Counted from the stretch's first letter, positions 1 through 5,983 are shown. The stretch is 20,949 nucleotides of DNA from Bacillota bacterium (GCA_023455425.1 JAEYCM010000052.1:1-20949), one strand, 5' to 3'. A program made the numbers and translations. Notes: generated by a model not told the origin, from the letters alone.

Positions 1-437
1 TGAGCGGGGAAAACAGCAAGGCGATCCCCGCCTTCTGGCAGGACTATATGAAGAACAATATGGAAACGCTGCACAGCGCGTTTCTACCGGTCAGCCACAG
101 CGAATATGGAATTTGCATGGACATGGACATGGAAACGGGCGAGTTCTCCTACGTCATCGGCCTGGAAGTGGCGGACCCAAATGGCGTCCCCGCTCAGTTC
201 CACAAGGCGCTTGTGCCCGCGGCGACTTATGCGGTATTTACCACGCCGCCTGCGGACCAGGCAGGGTTCGTTGCCGCCATCCAAGGGACCTGGGGCTTTA
301 TCTATGAGCAGTGGTTCCCGGCGTCGGGTTATGAATATGCGCCCGGCTGTGCGGACTTTGAGCTCTATGATGAGCGCTGCATGGGGGAAACCGGCAAGCA
401 AATCGATATTTATCTTCCTGTTGTGAAGAAAGCGTAA
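1..437 (+). CDS. GyrI-like effector-binding domain protein, 3' part only
   Basis: The reading frame is open from the first base (codons in phase from base 3) to a TAA stop at 435-437, so the start lies outside the window; an internal ATG at 48 is not a convincing start. The visible 144 or so residues resemble the GyrI-like / AraC effector-binding fold (PF06445 or PF14526 type): an IPAFWQ segment at the beginning, a YGIC strand, FSYVIGLEV, a VPAATYAVF strand, a W..IYEQWFP..GYEYAP stretch and a final IDIYLPV strand. Such domains bind small hydrophobic or cationic ligands, either alone or behind an AraC or MerR DNA-binding domain. Which type this is cannot be told because the N-terminus is missing. 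A strong intrinsic terminator follows 16 bases after the stop, so it is the last gene of its unit. Family call fairly sure, ligand unknown. Confidence 0.7.
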   Translation, partial: SGENSKAIPAFWQDYMKNNMETLHSAFLPVSHSEYGICMDMDMETGEFSYVIGLEVADPNGVPAQFHKALVPAATYAVFTTPPADQAGFVAAIQGTWGFIYEQWFPASGYEYAPGCADFELYDERCMGETGKQIDIYLPVVKKA

Positions 438-453
438 TCTGACGGTAACAAAA

Positions 454-485
454 GCCCGCCGCTTTTGCGGCGGGCCTTTGTTTTA
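454..485 (+). terminator. Intrinsic terminator of the GyrI-like gene
   Basis: A perfect 9-bp stem, GCCCGCCGC (454-462) with GCGGCGGGC (467-475), has a TTTT loop and is followed by a T-rich tract (CTTTGTTTTATT). It lies just after the stop at 437 and points to the right. Confidence 0.88.
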
Positions 486-575
486 TTGGGAGTGTCTCGG
501 GGCACTGCCCCAGACCCCGCCCAGGGCCGTTACGGCCCTGGGGAACCATTGTAAAAGCGTTTTGAAACTATCCCC
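486..575. repeat. Dispersed palindromic intergenic element, copy 1
   Basis: The stretch holds a small dyad GGGGC-act-GCCCC (499-511), then a 10-bp inverted repeat CCAGGGCCGT / ACGGCCCTGG (521-530 and 532-541), then the tail GGGAACCATTGTAAAAGCG and TTTTGAAAC. The same order of parts recurs downstream of prfA (10587-10785): GGGGC-ttt-GCCCC, a CCC..GGG palindrome, then GGGAATACCATTTTACAAC and GCGTTTGAAAACGC. It sits between two convergent genes. It looks like a REP/MITE-type element; no protein is encoded. Confidence 0.5.
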
Positions 576-945
576 GCAGAAACAGCCGGGCGACGAATGT
601 TCCCAATACCACGCCGCCCAGGCTGAAGCATACGTTCAGCCCCACGTTTAATAATCCCACGCCATAGTTTCCGGCGGAAAACAGGCTGACGGTTTCATAG
701 CTGAATGCGGAAAACGTGGTAAACCCGCCGAGTATCCCCGTGACAAGAAACACTTTTGCCTCCGGGGAAATACGGTTTTCTCCGAGCGTCATGACAAGGC
801 CGATCAGGAACGCGCCAACCGTATTGACGATCAGCGTCGAATAAGGGAACTGCGCGCCGAATAATTTCGGCGCAAGAAGATTGACCAGGTAGCGTAACAC
901 GCAGCCAATAAAACCGCCAAGTCCAACATAGAGTATTTTTTGCAT
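568..945 (-). CDS. crcB: Fluoride ion channel CrcB/Fluc
   Basis: A 125-aa membrane protein of the CrcB (Fluc) family, the small dual-topology channel that exports fluoride from the cytoplasm. The family signature runs through it: GGFIGCVLRYLVN near the N-terminus, TLIVNTVGAFLIG in the second helix (the conserved Asn) and GGFTTFSAFSYE in the third (conserved Gly, Thr and Phe). Four hydrophobic helices are visible. The start at 945 was chosen because AGGAGG lies 6 bases upstream (minus strand); a longer frame to 984 would begin inside a terminator-like hairpin. Only one crcB copy is seen here, consistent with a homodimer. It follows ppx with a 121-bp gap that holds its own promoter-like sequence and leader hairpins (see 963-1028). 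Confidence 0.93.
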   Translation of the reverse strand: MQKILYVGLGGFIGCVLRYLVNLLAPKLFGAQFPYSTLIVNTVGAFLIGLVMTLGENRISPEAKVFLVTGILGGFTTFSAFSYETVSLFSAGNYGVGLLNVGLNVCFSLGGVVLGTFVARLFLRG

Positions 946-962
946 GCTGTCCTCCTGAATGG

Positions 963-1028
963 AAAAACTCCCGCTTTGTCGCAAAAGCAGGAGGAGGTCT
1001 TAGGCATATCGCCTATTTTATTATAACA
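963..1028 (-). promoter_or_regulatory. crcB promoter and structured leader with terminator-like hairpin
   Basis: Read on the minus strand, an extended -10 (TGT TATAAT, 1020-1028) is followed by a small stem TAGGC/GCCTA (1001-1015) right at the predicted transcript start. Then comes a 10-bp hairpin with one G-T pair, CTCCTGCTTT / AAAGCGGGAG (968-977 with 984-993), ending in TTTTT (963-967): a classic intrinsic terminator placed between promoter and start codon. The 5' arm also contains TCCTCCTG, which is perfectly complementary to CAGGAGGA over the crcB Shine-Dalgarno sequence. No good -35 is visible. This is an attenuator-like leader. I cannot match it to the fluoride riboswitch consensus beyond a GGCGAT start. 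Confidence 0.55.
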
Positions 1029-1066
1029 CAGCTTTTTGGAAGGGGGGAGGCAAACATGCAATGGGA

Positions 1067-1945
1067 TCAACGGAATACCCGGTCAAGCAAGTACCCTTCC
1101 ATGCCGTCCGCATCGCTTACATGCAGCGTCCCCATCTCCAGCCGCGTCATCAGCCCATATAAAAGCAAAGCGCCGAACAGGATAATATCATGCCGCTCGC
1201 GCAGCAGTGGGTGTTCGCGCCGCGTTTCTCCCATGGCAAGGAGGTTGTTATAAAGCGAGCGCACGCCTTCCAATGTAAGCGTCTCACGGTTGACGCGCAG
1301 GCTGTCGTAGGCGGTAAGCCCCGCCTGCAGCGCGCCTAACGTGGTGATGGTGCCCCCCACGCCGGTCCAGCGCCGTTCCCGAATACCGGCAAGCGTATCT
1401 TTTATCGTTTCCCGGAGCCAACATTCTATGGACTGTGGGATTTCCTCCTGCGCAAGGCTTCCACACAGTTCCTTGGCCCGTACGCAGCCAATGGGGAAGC
1501 TGTGCGCCTGATATGGGGTAATAACCTGCGCGCTGCCGCCGCCGATGTCAATGAGACCCCCGCCGGATTGACCGGTTGCGCCAAGGAAAGCAAGCCGCGC
1601 TTCCTCTTTTCCGGAAAGTACGTCCACTTCAATGCCACATTGCGCGCGCACCCGTTCCACAAACGACGCCCTGTTCTTTGCATCCCGCACGGCGCTGGTG
1701 GCGTAAGCGTATACCGCCTGCGCGCCCTGCTCCAAGGCCAGGGCGCAAAACTCTAAAATAGCCGCAACCGAGCGTTGCATCGCGGCCTCGTTCAGGCAGC
1801 CGGTATTTAAAATCCCCTCCGCCAGCCGCGTGGTGATGAGGCGCTTGGGCGAAAAAGCCGCCACGCTCTGCGGCGTGACGGCGGCGCAAAAATATCGTAT
1901 GGAGTTGCTGCCGATATCGATGACGGCGGCGCGTATCGTATTCAT
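1067..1945 (-). CDS. ppx: Ppx/GppA-family exopolyphosphatase
   Basis: A 292-aa protein of the Ppx/GppA phosphatase family (ASKHA fold), which hydrolyses inorganic polyphosphate or the 5'-phosphate of pppGpp. Motifs are in the expected order: the phosphate-1 loop DIGSNSIRYF at residues 11-20, YATSAVRDAKN around 81-91, VLSGKEEARLAF around 109-120 and the phosphate-2 loop IDIGGGSAQV near 137. At about 300 residues it is the short single-domain form common in Firmicutes, lacking the C-terminal HD part of E. coli Ppx. Its ATG lies 2 bases past the divIC stop, so it is probably translated from the same mRNA. The yabP-yabQ-divIC-ppx order is common in clostridia. Whether poly-P or pppGpp is the main substrate cannot be decided from sequence. 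Confidence 0.9.
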   Translation of the reverse strand: MNTIRAAVIDIGSNSIRYFCAAVTPQSVAAFSPKRLITTRLAEGILNTGCLNEAAMQRSVAAILEFCALALEQGAQAVYAYATSAVRDAKNRASFVERVRAQCGIEVDVLSGKEEARLAFLGATGQSGGGLIDIGGGSAQVITPYQAHSFPIGCVRAKELCGSLAQEEIPQSIECWLRETIKDTLAGIRERRWTGVGGTITTLGALQAGLTAYDSLRVNRETLTLEGVRSLYNNLLAMGETRREHPLLRERHDIILFGALLLYGLMTRLEMGTLHVSDADGMEGYLLDRVFR

Positions 1946-1947
1946 TC

Positions 1948-2241
1948 CTATGGCGTTTCCCTGTAAAATTTATAATCGTCGGGGCTGACGTAGCCCAGCT
2001 TTTCACGTGCGTACTGCATCATATATGCATCGGTCTGCACATAACCAAGCATCCCGTTCAAACGCTGCTCTTCGAGCAGCATGGCTTCGTAGCTTTCATT
2101 GAGCTGCGCTTTTTCTTTTTCGATTTCTGAAAGCTTGGCGCTCTGGGAAAGGTAGATAAAGGCCAGCGCAACCAATACCAGACAGCATCCCATCAGGATA
2201 TGCTGCGGCCGCAACAGTGCACTGCGTTTTGCTTTCTTCAT
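1948..2241 (-). CDS. divIC: Septum formation initiator, DivIC/FtsB family
   Basis: A 97-aa bitopic membrane protein of the DivIC/FtsB family. A short basic cytoplasmic end (MKKAKRS) is followed by one transmembrane helix (ILMGCCLVLVALAFIYL), then a coiled coil (SAKLSEIEKEKAQLNESYEAM) and the family tail YAREKLGYVSPDDYKFYRE. In the family it forms a complex with FtsL/DivIB and links the divisome to septal wall synthesis. I chose the ATG at 2241 over the TTG at 2274 because AGGGTG lies 7 to 8 bases upstream of it and the protein then begins with the usual charged residues. It sits in the conserved yabP-yabQ-divIC order. An extended -10 promoter just upstream (2365-2393) would let it be expressed in growing cells, apart from the sporulation genes. 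Confidence 0.9.
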   Translation of the reverse strand: MKKAKRSALLRPQHILMGCCLVLVALAFIYLSQSAKLSEIEKEKAQLNESYEAMLLEEQRLNGMLGYVQTDAYMMQYAREKLGYVSPDDYKFYRETP

Positions 2242-2364
2242 AGCGTTCACCCTCGCTTTTGTATATCGAAACAATTGCGCGCGAGTTTAGCATGACTTCA
2301 TTTGTGATAGCGCATACGCGCCCTGCTTAATTACAAAGATGTAATTCTTTCCAAATGTATTGTT

Positions 2365-2393
2365 ATTATAGCACTCATCTTCGCGCAAGTATA
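2365..2393 (-). promoter_or_regulatory. Extended -10 promoter for divIC
   Basis: On the minus strand: -35-like TATACT (2388-2393), 17-bp spacer, then TGC TATAAT (2365-2373), a full extended -10. It overlaps the 3' end of yabQ and would start transcription of divIC and ppx independently of the sporulation genes. Confidence 0.6.
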
Positions 2394-2683
2394 GAGTGAA
2401 ACAGGCGAAAAAACAGGTAACTGAGGCTCCATTGCTCTAAAAAAAAGCCCGAAATATATCCAAAAAGCAAATAAATGCGCGCTTCGCCCCCCGTGGCGTA
2501 GAGCAGGCTGATGGCAAGAAGTCCGGCCGCGCCCAAAACAAACAGTCCGTCGCACAGCGTGCGCATGAAGCGCCCGCGGAATATGCGGCGGATCAGGCGG
2601 AACCCGTCATATAAAATCCCCGTGGCAATGCCGCCATACGCAAGCGCAAGAAAGGCCGCGGGCTGTAGTAGCGTATTGTTCAT
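2375..2683 (-). CDS. yabQ: Spore cortex biosynthesis membrane protein YabQ
   Basis: A 102-aa hydrophobic protein matching YabQ (PF09578), an integral membrane protein needed for spore cortex assembly in Bacillus. It starts MNNTLLQPAAFLALAYGGIATGILYD, typical of the family (early helix, Gly-rich, then YD), followed by a basic loop RLIRRIFRGR, a helix around residues 45-62 and a third around 68-85. The protein is short; Bacillus YabQ is longer at the C-terminus. Its ATG overlaps the yabP stop by four bases (ATGA at 2680-2683), so the two are translationally coupled. Presence of this pair is the main sign that the organism belongs to a sporulating lineage. Confidence 0.85.
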   Translation of the reverse strand: MNNTLLQPAAFLALAYGGIATGILYDGFRLIRRIFRGRFMRTLCDGLFVLGAAGLLAISLLYATGGEARIYLLFGYISGFFLEQWSLSYLFFRLFHSILARR

Positions 2684-2979
2684 CGGAACATGCGGGAGAA
2701 CAGGCCGGGCCGGCGCTCAGGTGTAGCGGGTTCGTATTCAAGGGAGAGCACCTCGCCCTCAATAACCACCTGCCCGTCGTCCAGATTCAGCTTGGAAAGA
2801 TGCAGACCCTCGCCTTCTATCCGAAGGCCGCCCGCCTCGGTTTCGAGTATGATCTCCTGTTCGTTGAAGCTTTCCACATCGCTTACGCCCGTAACGTTTG
2901 TGCGGTTCCGGTTATCGATGTGCACGTTATGTGTGCGCGTGCGGGATTTTCCGCTATCCAGCTCCCGATAATCGGGCAT
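2680..2979 (-). CDS. yabP: Sporulation protein YabP
   Basis: A 99-aa protein of the YabP/YqfC family (PF07873), made in the mother cell under SigE in Bacillus and needed for spore envelope assembly. The pattern is clear: a polar N-terminus, then HNVHIDNRNRTNVTGVSDVESFNEQEIILETEAGGLRIEGEGLHLSKLNLDDGQ-type sequence, in which the segment TGVSDVESFNE and the GEGLHLSKLNLDDG turn are the family hallmarks, and VVIEGEVLSLEYE near the end. It has a near-perfect Shine-Dalgarno (AAAGGAGG) about 8 bases before the ATG at 2979. It is the first gene of the minus-strand block; a SigE-like promoter candidate lies about 46 bases upstream. The HU and S4-domain genes that often precede it are absent here. Confidence 0.88.
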   Translation of the reverse strand: MPDYRELDSGKSRTRTHNVHIDNRNRTNVTGVSDVESFNEQEIILETEAGGLRIEGEGLHLSKLNLDDGQVVIEGEVLSLEYEPATPERRPGLFSRMFR

Positions 2980-3024
2980 ATGCTTTTCCTCCTTTGGTTA
3001 TGGGCTTCATACCCCTGTCATAGC

Positions 3025-3053
3025 ATGCTATGCTCGTCTATTATTGTTTATAC
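3025..3053 (-). promoter_or_regulatory. Candidate SigE-type promoter of yabP
   Basis: On the minus strand GTATAAA (3047-3053) and CATAGCAT (3025-3032) are 14 bp apart, resembling the mother-cell SigE consensus (-35 ATATT-like, -10 CATACA-T) with some mismatches. The -10 overlaps a perfect palindrome. Placement about 46 bp before the yabP ATG fits, but the match is imperfect. Confidence 0.35.
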
Positions 3054-3137
3054 GGTGATTGTGTAAATTCTTTGTGACGTAAATGGAAACGCCCGTAAAA
3101 CAGCGCAATTCTTAAAAAGACCGCGTTGCCGGTGCTA

Positions 3138-3166
3138 TTGACAATGCCATACGCATACTCTATGAT
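3138..3166 (+). promoter_or_regulatory. SigA promoter of rho
   Basis: TTGACA (3138-3143), 17-bp spacer, TATGAT (3161-3166): a near-consensus vegetative promoter. Transcription would begin near 3173, leaving about 255 bases of untranslated leader before the rho start. Confidence 0.78.
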
Positions 3167-3318
3167 TATTACAACTGGAGTTATCTCTTCCGGGCTGATC
3201 TTTTTGGCAATTTCCCTTAGGGCAATATACCAAACGCTTGCCTAAATCCGTGTAGGCTTGGTTTAAGCAGCCGGTTTTCGGGTATCCTATATTGCATCAG
3301 CATCGATTGTCCATGCAA

Positions 3319-3372
3319 AAAAACACATGCGTTTGCCCATGCACAGGGTTATCTTCTGTGCGCAGTGTTTTT
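3319..3372 (+). promoter_or_regulatory. Terminator-like hairpin in the rho leader
   Basis: An outer stem AAAAACAC (3319-3326) / GTGTTTTT (3365-3372) encloses an inner stem GCACAG (3341-3346) / CTGTGC (3356-3361); the right arm ends in five T. A competing short stem AGTG/CACT (3364-3378) overlaps the same bases. This could be an attenuator controlling rho, but only the pairing supports it. Confidence 0.35.
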
Positions 3373-3429
3373 GTCACTACGCAGCAGATCATATAGAAAT
3401 TTTGTACGTCCATGAAAGGAGAGGTGGAG

Positions 3430-5424
3430 TTGAATAAGGAAGCTCTACAAACAAAGAGCCTTGCGGATCTAAGGGAGCTTGCAAGGCTCGCCGGGGTGAA
3501 GTCTGTAACAAAATATCGCAAAAATGAACTCATAGATATGCTGCTTGGCGGGGATCCGGGCGCCCAGGAGGAAGAACCGCCCGAACTCTCTACGCAGAAG
3601 CCGGATGAAGATGAGCCGCTGATGCTCAACGCGGAGGAGGCCAAGATTCCCGTGCCGGTTCGCCGCCCAAAGAGCGCAGCCGTTCCGCAGAGCACCGCCG
3701 TTCCACCTGCCGCCCCCGAAGAACCGGAGCCAGCAGCGCCGCAGGCGCCCGCCGCGTTCACCCCTCCCGCACGGGAGTCGGAAGAATTCCGCAAGCCCGC
3801 CTATGTCGCCCCCGGTTACCAGGCAAAAACGCCCAATGACGCTTCTTATCAGCCGCGCCGCACCTATAGCGGCTATCAGCAGCAGAGCGACACCGCTTAT
3901 CAGCCGCGCCGCACTTATGGCGGATACCAGCAACAGCAGGGCAATTACCAGCAGCGCCGGCCTTATGGCAACAATTTTCAGCAGCAGCAGGGGGCGGCGT
4001 ACCAGCAGCCCGCTTATCAGCAGCAGCCTGCATACCAGCAGCCCGCCTATCAGCAGCCTGCAGGGTTTCAGCAGCAACAGGCCGGCTACCAGCCCACCGG
4101 CGGTTATCAGCAGCCTCCTTACCAGCCGCCCCAACCCCAGCCCCAGCCTTACGTTGCGGAGCCGGAAACGGGGGATGCCCAGGGATTCCGCCGCCAGGAA
4201 GGCTATTATAACAAGGAATACGGCACCAGCAATCCCGCTGTACCCGAACTGTTGCAGGGTGGCGACTGCGGAGACGCCGAAGGCGTATTGGAAGTCCTGC
4301 CCGACGGGTATGGTTTCCTGCGTTCGGACAATTATCTTCCCGGCAACCGGGACGTCTATGTTTCCATTGCGCAGATCAGGCGCTTCTCTTTAAAGACCGG
4401 CGACATGGTCACCGGCAAAACCCGTCCCTCCAAAGAGGGCGAGCGGTTCCTGGCGCTCCTCTACATCACCGCAATCAACGGCGTAACGCCCGAGGAAATG
4501 GGACCGCGCAGGCCCTTTGAAGAGCTTGTTCCCGTGTACCCCGACGAGCGGCTTACGCTTGAATATCCGGGGCAGAACAATCTCGCCATCCGGTTAATCG
4601 ACCTCATTGCCCCCATCGGCAAAGGGCAGCGCGGCATGATCGTGGCGCAGCCCAAAGCCGGTAAGACGACGCTGTTAAAGAACATCGCAAACGGCATTGC
4701 AAGAAACCATCCGGATGCGCATCTGATGGTGCTGCTCATCGACGAGCGCCCGGAAGAAGTGACGGATATGCAGAGAAGCATCAAAGGCGAGGTGCTTTAT
4801 TCCACCTTCGACGAGCTGCCTGAACACCACACCCGCGTGGCGGAAATGGTGCTTGAGCGCGCCATGCGTCTTGTGGAAATGGGTAAGGATGTCATTATAT
4901 TGATGGATAGCCTTACCCGCCTTGCCCGCGCCTACAACCTTTCCATCCCGCCTACAGGAAGAACGCTCTCCGGCGGCTTGGACCCCGGCGCTCTGCACAA
5001 GCCCAAGCGCTTTTTCGGCGCGGCGCGCAACATTGAAAACGGCGGCAGCCTTACCGTGATTGCGACGGCCCTTGTGGAAACCGGAAGCCGTATGGACGAC
5101 ATCATATTTGAAGAGTTCAAGGGTACGGGCAATATGGAAATCCATCTGGACCGCAAGCTGTCCGAAAAACGCATTTTCCCGGCGATCGACATCTACAAGT
5201 CCGGTACGCGCCGTGAAGAGCTGCTGCTCAGCAAGGCGGAGCTCGAAGGCGTATACACCATGCGCCGCGTGCTTTCGGGCGGCAATCCGGCGGATGTGAC
5301 GGAGCAGTTCATCAACATGCTTGAGAAAACCCGTACCAACGAGGAATTCTTAGGCCGCCTCAAGGAATGGCTGAGCATTTATGAAAAGGACGGCTATACC
5401 ACGTCCTCCCGCTTCGGTAAGTAG
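3430..5424 (+). CDS. rho: Transcription termination factor Rho with long Gln/Tyr-rich insertion
   Basis: Hexameric RNA helicase that ends transcription. Read from TTG at 3430 it has 664 aa, against about 420 in E. coli. Order: Rho_N helical domain (residues 1-45, LADLRELARLAGVKSVTKYRKNELID); a Pro/Glu-rich linker; a Gln/Tyr-rich repeat region (about 138-241) with YQPRRTY-GYQQ and PAYQQ units; the cold-shock-like RNA-binding domain (about 280-355, GYGFLRSDNYLPGNRDVYVS); and the ATPase, with Walker A QPKAGKTT (407-414), Walker B LLIDE ending at D438-E439, DSLTRLARAYN (from 493) and KGTGNMEIHLDRK. All catalytic motifs are intact. TTG 3430 is preferred because AAAGGAGAGGTGGAG lies directly before it and homologues begin there; ATG 3412 has no Shine-Dalgarno. 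A clostridial Rho with a comparable Gln/Asn-rich insertion has been reported to form a prion. Confidence 0.96.
   Translation: MNKEALQTKSLADLRELARLAGVKSVTKYRKNELIDMLLGGDPGAQEEEPPELSTQKPDEDEPLMLNAEEAKIPVPVRRPKSAAVPQSTAVPPAAPEEPEPAAPQAPAAFTPPARESEEFRKPAYVAPGYQAKTPNDASYQPRRTYSGYQQQSDTAYQPRRTYGGYQQQQGNYQQRRPYGNNFQQQQGAAYQQPAYQQQPAYQQPAYQQPAGFQQQQAGYQPTGGYQQPPYQPPQPQPQPYVAEPETGDAQGFRRQEGYYNKEYGTSNPAVPELLQGGDCGDAEGVLEVLPDGYGFLRSDNYLPGNRDVYVSIAQIRRFSLKTGDMVTGKTRPSKEGERFLALLYITAINGVTPEEMGPRRPFEELVPVYPDERLTLEYPGQNNLAIRLIDLIAPIGKGQRGMIVAQPKAGKTTLLKNIANGIARNHPDAHLMVLLIDERPEEVTDMQRSIKGEVLYSTFDELPEHHTRVAEMVLERAMRLVEMGKDVIILMDSLTRLARAYNLSIPPTGRTLSGGLDPGALHKPKRFFGAARNIENGGSLTVIATALVETGSRMDDIIFEEFKGTGNMEIHLDRKLSEKRIFPAIDIYKSGTRREELLLSKAELEGVYTMRRVLSGGNPADVTEQFINMLEKTRTNEEFLGRLKEWLSIYEKDGYTTSSRFGK
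3844..4152 (+). repeat. Imperfect Gln/Tyr/Pro codon repeats inside rho
   Basis: Degenerate in-frame repeats built from TATCAGCAG and CAGCCCGCTTAT-like units encode about 35 Gln and 16 Tyr in roughly 104 residues. The first half repeats YQPRRTYxGYQQQ; the second half repeats PAYQQ. Synonymous codons vary (CAG dominates, TAT/TAC and GCC/GCT/GCA mix), so the repeats are older than a fresh slippage event. Confidence 0.85.
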
Positions 5425-5435
5425 CGCTGTTTACA

Positions 5436-5484
5436 AAAAAAATGATGCGGGGCAAACGGAAAAGCCGCTGCCCCGCATTTTTTT
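5436..5484 (+). terminator. Terminator after rho
   Basis: A 10-bp perfect stem ATGCGGGGCA (5445-5454) / TGCCCCGCAT (5469-5478) runs into seven T (5478-5484). Seven A on the left arm mean it could also work in the other direction. It separates rho from rpmE, which has its own promoter. Confidence 0.93.
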
Positions 5485-5747
5485 GACCATGCTATTCCCG
5501 AATAAAAACCCAGTGCTTTCTATTTGGGAGTGAAGGCGGAAGGAATTCGGCCTTGCTCCCGCCGCTACCTTTACGATGCGAATTTCGTTTTTGAAGTGAA
5601 ATTCATATGAATTTCAAACAAAACCCATTGCATTTTTCCGCCGCGCTGTTATATAATACTTAGGCTGACGCATTCTGCGGCGTGACCGCTTAAGCGCCGC
5701 TGTAGATAATCGGTTACAAAAGGTTGAACCGGAAAGGGTGAATAACA
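5485..5747 (+). other. rpmE upstream region: palindrome, promoter and folded leader
   Basis: No gene is visible. An 18-bp perfect palindrome (5598-5615, half-site GAAATTCAT) lies 12 bp before the rpmE -35, and its left half also pairs with GAATTTC at 5580-5586. After the promoter the leader can form GCGGCG/CGCCGC (5677-5682 with 5695-5700) or the alternative CGCTTAAGCG dyad (5687-5696), and CGGTT/AACCG (5711-5715 with 5727-5731) abutting the Shine-Dalgarno. L31 leaders are known autoregulatory sites in Firmicutes; whether this one belongs to that class is not shown. Confidence 0.5.
5628..5657 (+). promoter_or_regulatory. SigA promoter of rpmE
   Basis: TTGCAT (5628-5633), 18-bp spacer, perfect TATAAT (5652-5657). 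Transcription would start near 5664 and give a leader of about 85 bases. Confidence 0.75.
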
Positions 5748-5945
5748 ATGAAGAAGGATATACATCCCAACTATGGTGAATCCGTCGTCCGTTGCGCTTG
5801 CGGCGAAACGTTCACGACCGGCTCCGTAAAGGGCGAGCTCAAGGTGGAAATTTGCTCCAAGTGCCACCCCTTCTATACCGGCAGACAGAAGCTGGTAGAC
5901 AGCGGCGGCCGTGTGGACCGTTTCAAGAAGCGTTACGGCATCTAA
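5748..5945 (+). CDS. rpmE: Ribosomal protein L31, zinc-binding type
   Basis: A 65-aa large-subunit ribosomal protein bL31, which bridges the two subunits near the central protuberance. It begins MKKDIHPNY as in most L31 proteins and keeps the four zinc ligands C16, C18, C36 and C39 (CAC and CSKC), so it is the zinc-containing (C+) form rather than the zinc-free paralogue made under zinc starvation. It ends VDSGGRVDRFKKRYG, the normal tail. AAAGGGTG lies 8 bases upstream of the ATG. It has its own promoter and terminator, so it is a single-gene unit between rho and the DUF1385 operon, the usual Firmicutes place. Confidence 0.97.
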   Translation: MKKDIHPNYGESVVRCACGETFTTGSVKGELKVEICSKCHPFYTGRQKLVDSGGRVDRFKKRYGI

Positions 5946-5983
5946 GACCTGCAGTTTCGGCTGCAAAGTACACGAAGCTATGG

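Larger units (their letters stand above)
2980..3429. other. 450-bp divergent intergenic region between yabP and rho
   Basis: No convincing gene. It contains a SigE-like promoter for yabP (3025-3053, minus), a perfect 14-bp palindrome (CATAGCATGCTATG, 3019-3032), a strong vegetative promoter for rho (3138-3166, plus) and a rho leader of about 240 bases with a terminator-like hairpin (3319-3372). Confidence 0.7.

Noticed and set aside
945..1030. Fluoride riboswitch before crcB
   Set aside because: Only the GGCGAT start and the gene context fit; the distal UGAUG-type segment and the pseudoknot partner could not be found, so I list a leader hairpin instead of a named riboswitch.
3313..3396. 27-codon Cys-rich leader peptide (MQKNTCVCPC...) in the rho leader
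   Set aside because: No Shine-Dalgarno before the ATG, and the frame simply crosses the terminator-like hairpin; chance is likely.
3412..3429. ATG at 3412 as the rho start
   Set aside because: No ribosome-binding site before it; the bases between it and TTG 3430 are themselves a strong Shine-Dalgarno, and homologous Rho proteins begin at the TTG.
3469..4134. 221-aa Leu-rich open frame on the minus strand opposite the rho repeats
   Set aside because: It is the antisense image of the Gln/Tyr/Pro codon repeats; no ribosome-binding site and no family pattern.
3844..4152. CRISPR-like or tandem repeat array
   Set aside because: The repeats are in-frame, degenerate codon repeats within rho, without regular spacers.
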